DNA from: a bacterium
Lineage (GTDB): Bacteria; Verrucomicrobiota; Verrucomicrobiae; Limisphaerales; J093
Direction of reading: 5' to 3'
DNA length: 7,620 nt
Assembly: GCA_021839785.1 (NCBI GenBank)
Contig: JAKCAB010000775.1
Location: 1-7,620, forward strand
The translations under genes and the position numbers were made by a program. Under the pieces are notes generated by a model. It ran no database searches, was not told the origin of the DNA, and saw nothing but the letters and a program-made list of their open reading frames with translations. Below, one piece after another: positions 1 to 7,285 of the stretch (its first letter is position 1; the number at the start of each line of letters is the position of its first letter).

Positions 1-214
<214 letters not shown>

Positions 215-456
215 GCGGGAAGGACGCGACGCGCCCAGCAGCTTTTCGGTTGCCCGACCAGCTTGCGGACCCGCCGCGCGACCAGTTCTTCCTCACCCAC
301 CGAACCGGCCCCGGCTGGTGAGGCGCCGTGGACGACAGGAGCCCACAGCCTCCAAGACCCGGCGGGTTACGACGCGGTGCGCCAAGTTTCCTACCCGGTC
401 GGCCACGCCGTTTGCAGGTAGGATACTGGTGCGATAGTTTAGCCATGTTTGCGGTC
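215..456. other. Gene-poor stretch between mdh promoter and VOC gene
   Basis: This part of the mdh-VOC intergenic region holds no coding frame I can assign to a family, no RNA gene and no obvious repeat. Plus-strand open frames cross it, but they have no ribosome binding site and run out of frame through the VOC gene, so I read them as GC-rich noise. Decayed coding sequence cannot be excluded. Confidence 0.5.
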
Positions 457-476
457 ATGAGTCCTCGGCGACTCAT
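457..476. promoter_or_regulatory. Inverted repeat upstream of the VOC gene, possible operator
   Basis: The sequence is ATGAGTC, six bases CTCGGC, then GACTCAT: a perfect 7-base inverted repeat. It is followed directly by TATGCT (477-482), a weak -10 match, and lies 38 bases before the VOC start codon. The placement fits a dimeric repressor or activator site overlapping the VOC promoter, or a small hairpin in the 5' leader. The structure is seen in the sequence; the regulatory role is inferred. Confidence 0.35.
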
Positions 477-514
477 TATGCTACGGACAGAACACTCAAA
501 ACCAAATTCAAAAC

Positions 515-928
515 ATGAGCGAACCGACGCAATCCCAATGCGCCAAACCCGGCCAGTTCAGTTGGAACGAACTGATTGCCAGCAACCCCCAGGCGGCCAC
601 CGATTTCTACGGCAAGTTGTTCGGCTGGCAGGCAACCGCGTTCTCCCCGCCGGGGATGCCCGCGGGCGGGCCTCCCTACACCCTGTTCAAGTCCGGCGCG
701 AACGACGAGATGGGAGCTGGCGGCATGGTGCCGGCGCCCGCGCCCGGCATGCCCTCCCAATGGGTGCCGTATGTGGTGGTGGAAAACGCGGACGCGACCC
801 TCGCCAAAGCAAGCGAACTCGGCGCGAAGGTGTGTGTCCCGGTCATGGCAATCCAAGGGGTGGGTCGCATCGCGGTTATCCAGGATCCGCAGGGCGCAAC
901 CATTGGCATCCACGAGCCGCCCAAGTAA
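515..928 (+). CDS. VOC family protein (glyoxalase/bleomycin-resistance/dioxygenase fold)
   Basis: A 137-residue single-domain cytoplasmic protein of the vicinal oxygen chelate superfamily. The first beta-alpha unit shows FSWNEL (15-20) and FYGKLFGW (31-38). The second shows WVPYVVVENADATLAKASEL (83-102), then GVGRIAVIQDPQGATIGIHE (115-134), the hallmark of the Rv0577/CFP30B-like and Glo_EDI_BRP subfamilies. The position where many relatives have a metal-binding His has Asn18, while Glu134 near the end is kept, so metal binding is uncertain and the substrate cannot be predicted. Rv0577-type proteins carry two such domains in tandem; this one has one, so a dimer is expected. The ATG at 515 gives the family-typical short leader, but no Shine-Dalgarno sequence is visible. 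It stands alone on the plus strand, with the inverted repeat at 457-476 as a possible control site. Confidence 0.9.
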   Translation: MSEPTQSQCAKPGQFSWNELIASNPQAATDFYGKLFGWQATAFSPPGMPAGGPPYTLFKSGANDEMGAGGMVPAPAPGMPSQWVPYVVVENADATLAKASELGAKVCVPVMAIQGVGRIAVIQDPQGATIGIHEPPK

Positions 929-1027
929 GCCTCGGTCCCGGCACAACGTCGATGATTCGCGCAAGCCCCGGTCCGCGAGTCCGCGAGGCAGTGCGGCAAA
1001 ATCATTCGCGTGGCTCTGGCGCGGTAG

Positions 1028-1279
1028 AAACACCTCGTTTGCCGGACCACCAAGGCGTTCCTGCGCTCGTTTTGGGTGCTGGGCTGCGGCAATCGCGGCC
1101 AGCGCGCCTCCGGGCGATTCTGTGGCAGCACGCTGCTCAAACGGCCGGCGCAATTCCGGCAGGCGATGGAACTGGCCGTGATCGGCTACCACTTCCGCCG
1201 CGTGGCCAGCCTGGTCCGAACTGCTCCGTCATTCGGCGGGCTTGTTGGGGGCCGTCGAGGAAACATTCGTGGCGACTGA
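1028..1279 (+). pseudogene. Decayed C-terminus of a B12-binding-type radical SAM protein (tentative)
   Basis: After a TAG at 1025-1027 the frame is open to a TGA at 1277-1279. The conceptual product contains TTKAFLRSFWVLG (from about 1046) and then LLKRPAQFRQAMELAVIGYH (from about 1135), continuing FRRVA. The second stretch resembles the C-terminal helical tail (DUF4070-like) of B12-binding-domain radical SAM proteins, which are normally over 450 residues. There is no start codon, no ribosome binding site and no radical SAM CxxxCxxC motif upstream, so this is at most a remnant. The middle part (GCGNRGQRASGRFCG) looks degraded. Its final 51 bases overlap the 3' end of the opposing 574-residue gene. 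Bases 929-1027 just before it show no assignable coding frame. The family link is from memory of the motif and is the weakest gene call here. Confidence 0.4.
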
Positions 1280-2953
1280 AGCAGCGCTGACCGGGGCGGG
1301 GAGAACAACCTGCCGCGGAACGATGCCGTAGCGCAGTATCATCGTAAGGGGGATTTGACCGGAGGCCGTGCGCCCGTATTGGTAACGACGAATCGCGAAT
1401 TCGTCGGAGACAAAGCCCAACCAGCCGTGAAGTGAGGCAACCAGCGCCGGGCGCTCTGCGGCGTCCCACTTGGCGGTGACCCGTTCCAAGCCGTCCGCCC
1501 ACAGCCCCCATCGGTTGGTCGTGCATTCGTAGGCGAATGACGGTGCGCCAAACGGATCGGCGGGCAACGTTGGAAGGCAATGGGGAACCAGTTCGGTGAG
1601 CCGGTCCGGCCAGGTACCGTGTTCGTCCCGATACAGGCGTAGCGCCAACAACAGCCGGCACACTTCGAGATTCGCGCGGAGGGTTCGCAACCGGCGGATC
1701 GCGATGTCAACTTCGATCACGGACCGGCCTTCTTCCCAAACAACCGGCCGGTCGATGAACCACAGCAAGGCGGATCGTTTTCCGACCGCCGCCTTGAATT
1801 CGCGCACCCAGGCCAGTGCGGCTTCGGTGTCGCCGCGTTCGAGCCGCGAGAGCGCCTGGCCGAAGCAGGCGTCCCGCATCCGCACCAAATCCTCGCGGCG
1901 GGTGGCTCGCTGGACCGCTACATCCAGGACCGCCCCAAATGGTCGCAACAGCCGGCTCAACCCGTGAAACCGGAACGAATCCCGCTCCGAACTGCCGGAG
2001 AACACTTTGAAAATCGAGTCGGGTAAGGCGGGGAGTTCATGCCAAAGCGCTTCGAGTTCAGAGCGAAATTCAGCGGAAATGTTCCGCCAGACGAGCGGAT
2101 CCGGTGTTTCTGCGCGCGGCCATTCCGGCTCGAAGCGGGATCCGATGCTCTGCCGCACCGCCCAATCCGGGCTGGGCAACGACTCCGCGATGCCGGCCAG
2201 CTCATCCATCAAACGCCGCGCCGTGTTGCGGTCAATGTCCGGGCCGGTCAATGCGAGCCGGCGCCATGCCGCCGCGATCTGCCATTGCTGAAACCGCCAA
2301 TCCCCATGAGGATCGAAGCGCCAGGCGCGGAGCAGTTCGTCAAACGCTTCGGCCGTCCGCCCAGCTCGTTCCGCCTCGGCCGCCTGCCACAGGCTGAAGT
2401 CAATCATGAGCCGGCACCCGGCATCCAAGACAGCGCCCCCTTCGGGCAGCGCGCAGTTCGTGCGGCTCAAGGCCACCGCCCTCATGTCGCCGATGAGCTG
2501 GTGCTCATTGAGCCAGGCGGCGATGCGGTCGCGACCCGTCACCGCGTCCGGACCCAGAAGGCACCAGAGCTCGTTCGCCGCGTTCAGACGCCGGTATCCC
2601 GCGGAGTCCGCCAGCCTGGTCTGACCCAGTTGGTAGGGCCAGTACCAGAAGTTGTCCGGCCCGACCGCCGACCAGGCCAGCAACGTCACCGGCTTGAACT
2701 GCCAGCCCGGCACCGGACCAGGCAACCGCGTGAAACCGTAGCGCCAGCCGAACTCCAACACCACCGCGGCGAGCAAGCACAGCACGCCACCCAGGCAAAT
2801 GCGTTTCGCCCAGCGCCAGCCCCGCGCGAATCGCCCGCGGGGTCGGCTCGTTCGAGCCGCGTTCCCGACCGTCGGCTTCGCCGGAGCGCGGGAGTCCATC
2901 CCGCGCGCCGCGTGTCGGGTGCTCCCGGCGAATTGTGTGGTCGCGCTTTGCAT
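1229..2953 (-). CDS. Membrane-anchored protein of unknown function with a pseudopilin-like C-terminal module
   Basis: A 574-residue protein I cannot assign to a named family. A basic, Arg/Pro-rich N-terminus (1-51) precedes one hydrophobic segment (about 52-69, ICLGGVLCLLAAVVLEFGW), suggesting a one-pass inner-membrane protein with its bulk outside the cytoplasm. The middle (about 110-420) is rich in Trp, Arg and Leu and predicted helical. Residues 428-490 carry a module common in Verrucomicrobiota and Planctomycetota proteins: LLLALRLYRDEHGTWPDRL, then ELVPHCLPTLPADPFGAPSF, then WGLWADGLE. This layout resembles GspG-type pseudopilins (helix, YxxxxGxxP, DPxG, Y, DG). The open frame continues upstream to 3226, but that part lies inside the transporter gene, so I chose the ATG at 2953; the ATG at 2899 is equally possible. 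Neither has a Shine-Dalgarno sequence. It follows the transporter by 160 bases on the same strand. Confidence 0.72.
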   Translation of the reverse strand: MQSATTQFAGSTRHAARGMDSRAPAKPTVGNAARTSRPRGRFARGWRWAKRICLGGVLCLLAAVVLEFGWRYGFTRLPGPVPGWQFKPVTLLAWSAVGPDNFWYWPYQLGQTRLADSAGYRRLNAANELWCLLGPDAVTGRDRIAAWLNEHQLIGDMRAVALSRTNCALPEGGAVLDAGCRLMIDFSLWQAAEAERAGRTAEAFDELLRAWRFDPHGDWRFQQWQIAAAWRRLALTGPDIDRNTARRLMDELAGIAESLPSPDWAVRQSIGSRFEPEWPRAETPDPLVWRNISAEFRSELEALWHELPALPDSIFKVFSGSSERDSFRFHGLSRLLRPFGAVLDVAVQRATRREDLVRMRDACFGQALSRLERGDTEAALAWVREFKAAVGKRSALLWFIDRPVVWEEGRSVIEVDIAIRRLRTLRANLEVCRLLLALRLYRDEHGTWPDRLTELVPHCLPTLPADPFGAPSFAYECTTNRWGLWADGLERVTAKWDAAERPALVASLHGWLGFVSDEFAIRRYQYGRTASGQIPLTMILRYGIVPRQVVLPAPVSAASVATNVSSTAPNKPAE

Positions 2954-3037
2954 GGGTTCGAGCGGGTCAGCTCGCCCTGCCGTCAAGTCGGCTAACAACT
3001 TGATCCGGCCTAGCGGTTTTGACCACGGAAAGCGAGC

Positions 3038-3076
3038 CGCGTTCCGCCGCCAGGTTTGCGAGATCAGCGGAACGCG
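3038..3076 (-). terminator. Stem-loop between transporter and downstream gene
   Basis: CGCGTTCCGC (3038-3047) and GCGGAACGCG (3067-3076) form a perfect 10-base inverted repeat with a 19-base loop, starting 37 bases after the transporter stop codon. There is no clear T-run after the stem, so it is not a textbook intrinsic terminator. It could be a processing or stability hairpin or a Rho-assisted terminator. It argues that the downstream gene may have its own transcription start. Confidence 0.35.
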
Positions 3077-3113
3077 TTCGGACCGAAATCGCCTCACCCC
3101 AGTTCGCGAGCGC

Positions 3114-4376
3114 TTAGCCCGCGTCCAGCCTCCCGTACCGGCGAATCTCCGGCCAGGCCCAGGCCACGGCGAGCACCACCAGGATCGTGCCCACGCCGCC
3201 CGACACCACGGAGCAGACCGGGCCAAACCAGTGGGCCACGATGCCGGACTCGAAGCCGCCGAGCTCGTTCGACGTGCCGATGAACAGGCTGTTGACCGCC
3301 GAGACGCGGCCGCGTTTTTCGTCCGGCGTGAGCAGTTGCACCAGCGTGTGCCGCACCACCACGCTCACGTTGTCGGCCAGGCCGCAGGTGAACAGCATGG
3401 CCCAGCCGAACCCGTACCAGCGCGCAAAGCCAAAGCCGATGGTCGCCAATCCGAATGCCACCACGGCGAACAACATCGCGCGGCCGGCCTTTTGGAGTGG
3501 CGGCCGGTGCGCCACGATCAACGCCGACAACAGCGAGCCCAACGGCAGCGCCGCTTCGAGAAAACCCAGTCCGCTCGGGCCGACGTGGAAGATGTCCTTG
3601 GCATAGACCGGCAGCAACGCCGTGGCGCCACCCAACAACACGGCGAAAAGGTCGAGCGTGATCGTGCCGAGGATGACGCGTTGCGCAAACACGAACTTGA
3701 ATCCCACCACGAGACTGGTCAGGGACATCCGCTCGCGCGTCGTTTGGATGCGGTGGTATTGGACGAAGCTGAACATCGTCAGGCAAATGGCCGAAGCCAG
3801 CGTATTGACCAGGTACACCGACGCCGCGTGATGCGTGAGCGCGATGAGCGCCCCCCCGGCGGCCGGCCCTGCCACCGACGACAATTGAAAGCTGCCGCTG
3901 CTCCACGCCACGGCGCGCGGAAACAATTCGCGCGGCACAAGCTGCGGCAGGAAAGCCGAACTCGCCGGCCACAGAAACGTGCGCGCCGTTCCCGCCAGAA
4001 TCAGGCAGATGTAAATCCAAAACGTCGGCGCCTGCGAAGCGGACACCAACGCCAGACCCGCGCTGGCCAACCCCAGCAGACCGGTCATCCAAAGCATGAT
4101 GTGCTTGCGGTTCCGATTGTCCGCCAGGTGGCCCGCCGGCAGTGTGAACAGAAACATCGGCACCATGTTGCTCAGGCCCACCAGCCCGAGCGCCAACGCC
4201 GAGTGCGTGCGCTCGTAAAGCTCCCACCCGACCGCCACCGTCAACATTTGCTGGCCCAGCGACGCGATGAAGCGCCCCGTCAGATAGAGCATCACGTTGC
4301 GGTTCCGCAGCACCTCATAGGGGCTGACATGCGGACGCGGCGCGACCGGAGCCGGCGGTGGCGCGGGGTTACTCAT
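3114..4376 (-). CDS. MFS transporter, MFS_3 (EntS-like) exporter family
   Basis: A 420-residue inner-membrane permease of usual major facilitator length, with about twelve hydrophobic segments between residues 30 and 410. The loop after the second segment reads AGHLADNRNRKHIM (81-94), the MFS motif A with its Asp86 and basic residues. In the second half PDEKRGRVSAVNSLFIGTSN (361-380), continuing ELGGFESG, is the signature of the MFS_3/DHA3 group that includes enterobactin exporter EntS and several drug efflux proteins. Export of a small molecule by proton antiport is therefore the best guess; the substrate is unknown. The N-terminus is Pro/Ala-rich and cytoplasmic. The ATG at 4376 fits the family start, although no Shine-Dalgarno sequence is seen. 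The gene lies 130 bases after the arabinofuranosidase reading frame, on the same strand, which does not by itself imply sugar transport. Confidence 0.92.
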   Translation of the reverse strand: MSNPAPPPAPVAPRPHVSPYEVLRNRNVMLYLTGRFIASLGQQMLTVAVGWELYERTHSALALGLVGLSNMVPMFLFTLPAGHLADNRNRKHIMLWMTGLLGLASAGLALVSASQAPTFWIYICLILAGTARTFLWPASSAFLPQLVPRELFPRAVAWSSGSFQLSSVAGPAAGGALIALTHHAASVYLVNTLASAICLTMFSFVQYHRIQTTRERMSLTSLVVGFKFVFAQRVILGTITLDLFAVLLGGATALLPVYAKDIFHVGPSGLGFLEAALPLGSLLSALIVAHRPPLQKAGRAMLFAVVAFGLATIGFGFARWYGFGWAMLFTCGLADNVSVVVRHTLVQLLTPDEKRGRVSAVNSLFIGTSNELGGFESGIVAHWFGPVCSVVSGGVGTILVVLAVAWAWPEIRRYGRLDAG

Positions 4377-4506
4377 CGGTGCGGACGCATAACATGGCGC
4401 CGGAGGTTAGTGTCGATTTCCCGCGCGGCGAGACTTTGTGCACGCTGCGAACGGAGAGCGTCGGTGTCCAACTGCGCGGCGCCAGGACAAAGCCACCGGC
4501 GGTCCG

Positions 4507-4623
4507 CTACGAACCCGTGCCTGCGCCGAGCTGGAGTTCATACAAGGTCACGCTGAAGGAAGCGAAGCGCAGGACCAGGTCGTCGCCAGTCACGTTGGCC
4601 GGATCACTGAAGACGCGCACGCG
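4507..4623 (-). other. Severed C-terminal tail of the GH51-like gene, beyond an in-frame TAG
   Basis: Directly after the TAG at 4626-4624 the same frame stays open for 38 codons to a second TAG at 4509-4507. It reads RVRVFSDPANVTGDDLVLRF, then ASFSVTLYELQLGAGTGS. The FSVTLYEL strand is what the last beta-strand of a GH51 C-terminal domain normally looks like, and the preceding codons finish the SRDDP-x-RVRV strand. The tail is therefore almost certainly part of the original gene. Either it is lost by a nonsense change, or the TAG is a sequencing error or is read through. Confidence 0.75.
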
Positions 4624-6831
4624 CTACGGGTCGTCGCGCGAGTTCAGGACTTCGGCCGTCGGGCTGGCCTCTGAATCGCGCAGCACCTGAACGGCGCCGC
4701 TCATCACCATTTCGCTGAAGCCAGCCAGCCGGGTTTGTACCGTCTGTTCCGTCGCGGTGGAATTGACGCCGTACACGCGCAAGGTCCGGCCGTCGGCGCT
4801 CCGCGTGGCGCTCAAATCGGGTTCTTCGAGGTTCCAAGGGAACGCCAGATTGGCGGTGTTGGCATGGCGCAGAATTCGCAGCGGATGCGTACCCGCGGCG
4901 CGCGCGTAAAGCTGCTGCGCGTAATAGGTGGGCGCGCAGTAAAGCCAGCCGGGGCCGGTGAGGATCACGCCGGAGCCGAACGAGTCGATCAGGTTCGAGC
5001 GAATCGCGATTTGGACCGCATCCGCGTGGCGGTGCATGAGGTTGTGGTAACGCGCGCAACTGAGCGCGTTGCCCAGAGTCTGGAGCGTGGCCCGCGCGAG
5101 GTTCCAGTCGCCCGCGGTGGTATTCCACTCCGTGACCGCAATGCGGACGGCTTTGCCGCCGGCGAAGCGGGCGATCTGGTCTTCGAGAAACGCAAAGTTG
5201 TCCGCCATGGCCAGCAAGTCTGTGCAGCCGTAATGGTGCGGACACAGGTAATCGAGATAGCCGCCGCCCGCCTTGAGCGTGTCGGCGGAAGGAAACGATG
5301 AGAGCATTTTGATGGAAGTATCCGCGCGGCGCATGGCTTCCGCGAAGGCTCGCACGGAATCGTCGTAAGCCGTGCCGCCCACTTCGTTGCCGATCTGCCA
5401 GTACTTCACGCCGTAAGATTCGGCGTGGCCGTTTTGAGCGCGGCGCCGGCCCCACGGTGTCTCAGCCGAGCCGTTGAAGGACTCGACCTCCGCCGCGGCA
5501 TCTGCAGGTTGCTTGCCGGACCAACGGAGACAGATCAGCGGTTCGGCACCGACTACGCGACACAGTTGCACGAACTCCTCGACGCCGACGAAGTTCTCTT
5601 CGATGCCGCCCCAGTAAGTTTGCTCGAATGGCGCCCGCTCATCCCACGAGCCGAGGCAGCGGTCCCACTCGTAGGTCTCCAGTGCGGAGCCGCCGAAACG
5701 GATCGCGCCAGGTCTGAGTTCGCGGATCGCCTGCACGGCGTCCGGCCGCCAAAGCCCGAGCACCGCGTCTTCGCCGATCAAACAGACCCGGTCCAGCCAG
5801 AGGGTGCCGGGGCCTTCAAAATCAAGGGTGAGCGTAGAGTTTTCGAGCGAGCGCGTGGCGCACAGCGTGGCCTCGGCGGCTTGCCAGGCAGCACCCGCCT
5901 TGCCCAGCGACACCGGTTCCGCCGCCAGCCCACCGCCGCCGTGCAGGGTCGCCCGCACCGCCACGTCGCCGGCGCTGCGCAGGTGGAGACGCAACCGGTA
6001 CGCGAGCCCGGCTTTCAGGTGGAAACCGTCCTGCGAAATTCCGGCGCGGGCGTGCGCGGCGGGGAGTTCGATGCGCAGGCTGCGGCGGCCATTGAACGGC
6101 TGGTTGGTGTCAAACGCGTAGCTGGCCAGATGCACCGCGCCGTCGGGATACCAAGGCCGATGCGGGCGATCGATCTCCCGCTTGAAGGCCACCTTCCAGG
6201 GCGGGTCGTCTTCGAAGCTGGTGTTGGCCACCTGCTGGGCAAGCAGGCTCGGAATGAGATGGCAGAGCGGCTCGATGAACTGGCCGCCTTGCTTGGCGTC
6301 GATGGGCAGCCGCGTCAGGTGCTCGTTGAAGATGCGGACCGTCTCCGGCCCGCTGCCATCCGCGCGCTCCAACCGGAGGTCGTCGAACCACACTTTGCCG
6401 GTGCCTTTCCCGTAGCCGACGAAGAACAACACGATCTTCGCCCGCCCGTCGGCGGGCACGCGAAAAGCGGTTTGGATTTCCTTCCACGGCGACGTGCCGA
6501 ACGGGCTCGGCCCGCGCGCGAGCGTCGCACCTTCGGGTGTTTGCACATGAATCGTGCCGCCGGTGTCAGTGCTGTCCCGCGCCGCGACCTGTCCCAGCAC
6601 CACGTCCGCCGGATCGGTCGCTTCGACCAGCAGCGATTGCCGTCCTGCCTTCGCCTCCTGCGTATCCAGGCGCACCACTGGCGCTTTGCCGTCGTGGTAA
6701 ATCCAGGTTTTCCACACGGCGAGCGGATCGGCGGCTTCGAAGCCGGGATTGACCAGCGCCGACGCGGCAACTGCGGATTGACCGGCGAGCAGAACGCAGG
6801 AAGCAAAGGTGACAGCGAGGCGCAGAGACAT
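4624..6831 (-). CDS. Secreted GH51-like alpha-L-arabinofuranosidase, C-terminus cut by a premature stop
   Basis: A 735-residue clan GH-A glycosidase predicted to remove arabinofuranosyl side chains from plant or algal polysaccharides. Residues 1-24 form a signal peptide (MSLRLAVTFASCVLLAGQSA, cleavage near AVAASA). A carbohydrate-binding-like beta-sandwich follows (about 27-155, opening LVNPGFE, closing VWFDDLRLE). QFIEPLCHLIPSLLAQQVAN (184-203) corresponds to the GH51 substrate-site strand, followed by a second beta-sandwich (about 203-350), then the barrel (about 355-640). The block FNGSAETPWGRRRAQNGHAE (452-471) is strongly GH51-like. It leads to YWQIGNE with acid/base Glu483 and to VTEWN with nucleophile Glu568, both retained. 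The C-terminal beta-domain (from about 650) ends abruptly at SRDDP because of the TAG at 4626-4624; the missing 38 residues follow in frame. The ATG at 6831 gives a good signal peptide. The layout resembles plant-type GH51 enzymes with an inserted CBM4/9-like domain. Loss of the final strands may destabilise the enzyme. Confidence 0.88.
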   Translation of the reverse strand: MSLRLAVTFASCVLLAGQSAVAASALVNPGFEAADPLAVWKTWIYHDGKAPVVRLDTQEAKAGRQSLLVEATDPADVVLGQVAARDSTDTGGTIHVQTPEGATLARGPSPFGTSPWKEIQTAFRVPADGRAKIVLFFVGYGKGTGKVWFDDLRLERADGSGPETVRIFNEHLTRLPIDAKQGGQFIEPLCHLIPSLLAQQVANTSFEDDPPWKVAFKREIDRPHRPWYPDGAVHLASYAFDTNQPFNGRRSLRIELPAAHARAGISQDGFHLKAGLAYRLRLHLRSAGDVAVRATLHGGGGLAAEPVSLGKAGAAWQAAEATLCATRSLENSTLTLDFEGPGTLWLDRVCLIGEDAVLGLWRPDAVQAIRELRPGAIRFGGSALETYEWDRCLGSWDERAPFEQTYWGGIEENFVGVEEFVQLCRVVGAEPLICLRWSGKQPADAAAEVESFNGSAETPWGRRRAQNGHAESYGVKYWQIGNEVGGTAYDDSVRAFAEAMRRADTSIKMLSSFPSADTLKAGGGYLDYLCPHHYGCTDLLAMADNFAFLEDQIARFAGGKAVRIAVTEWNTTAGDWNLARATLQTLGNALSCARYHNLMHRHADAVQIAIRSNLIDSFGSGVILTGPGWLYCAPTYYAQQLYARAAGTHPLRILRHANTANLAFPWNLEEPDLSATRSADGRTLRVYGVNSTATEQTVQTRLAGFSEMVMSGAVQVLRDSEASPTAEVLNSRDDP

Positions 6832-6837
6832 GGCCGT

Positions 6838-6866
6838 TTGATGTCAGCGCCGGCCAGGCCTGTCAA
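6838..6866 (-). promoter_or_regulatory. Possible promoter of the GH51-like gene
   Basis: On the minus strand a perfect TTGACA (6866-6861) is followed after 17 bases by CATCAA (6843-6838), which matches only three of six -10 bases. Transcription would start almost at the ATG (6831), implying a leaderless mRNA, consistent with the lack of a Shine-Dalgarno sequence. Weak, by-eye evidence. Confidence 0.22.
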
Positions 6867-7012
6867 AAAGTTCCGCGGCCAAACCGAACCGGGGTTCCAG
6901 TGTCCAACCGTCGATCGGCAACGCCCGCAAAGCCGCGGTGGCGCGGCGGCGGGAGGATGGCGCGCATGGCAACCAGTGAGAGCAAAAGCGGAACGGGTGG
7001 ACGCGGGGATGA

Positions 7013-7285
7013 CCGCAGCAAACGCCGGAGGAAATAGCCGAAGGGTGGGAAGTCCTCCTTCGCCTCTGCGCCAACACCGACCCGCAACGCGACAGCCTCT
7101 TCACCAAAGGCCCGGCCGACGTGCTCGACCACGCCACCCCCTCAATCGCCAGCGGCAGCAAACTCGGCATCGATGCGCCGAAGAAAATTCCCGGCGAAGG
7201 TTTCAAACGCGCGTGGCCGCCGCTGATCAAAATGGATGCGGCGGTGAAGGCGAAGGTGGAAAAGCTCTTTGGAGGAGTCGCGTGA
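7013..7285 (+). pseudogene. C-terminal remnant of a UbiD-family decarboxylase
   Basis: UbiD-family enzymes are prenylated-FMN-dependent decarboxylases of about 450-600 residues, for example in ubiquinone or menaquinone-type pathways. Here only the last 80 or so codons remain. From 7046 the frame reads WEVLLRLCANTDPQRDSLFT, KGPADVLDHATPSIASGSKL, GIDAPKKIPGEGFKRAWPPL, IKMDAAVKAKVEKLFGGVA and TGA (7283-7285). The NTDPQRD, DVLDHA, GSK-x-GIDA-x-KK and PGEGFKRxWP motifs are characteristic of the C-terminal end of the family. Upstream the frame is blocked by a TGA at 7010-7012, there is no start codon, and bases 6832-7012 give no further UbiD similarity. The frame itself has no lesions, suggesting recent truncation rather than long decay. 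Its last 13 codons recur at 7546-7585. Confidence 0.82.

Noticed and set aside
328..1290. A 320-codon plus-strand open frame spanning the VOC gene in another frame
   Set aside because: Its product is Arg/Gly/Pro-rich and unstructured, and it covers a well-supported VOC gene out of frame.
2954..3226. N-terminal extension of the 574-residue protein to 3226
   Set aside because: The extra residues up to 3114 are the transporter's C-terminal coding sequence read in another frame, and the whole extension is Trp/Arg-rich without family-like features.
2799..4556. A 585-codon plus-strand open frame opposite the transporter
   Set aside because: It is antisense to a clear MFS gene and its product is an Arg/His/Gln-rich composition artefact of high GC with no domain-like segments.
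4624..4626. Programmed pyrrolysine or other amber recoding
   Set aside because: There is no supporting context in the window, the catalytic centre does not involve this position, and the true stop of the same gene is also TAG; a nonsense change or sequencing error is simpler.
3114..6831. A dedicated arabinose utilisation operon
   Set aside because: The transporter belongs to an exporter-type MFS group and no arabinose isomerase, kinase or regulator is present, so adjacency alone does not support it.
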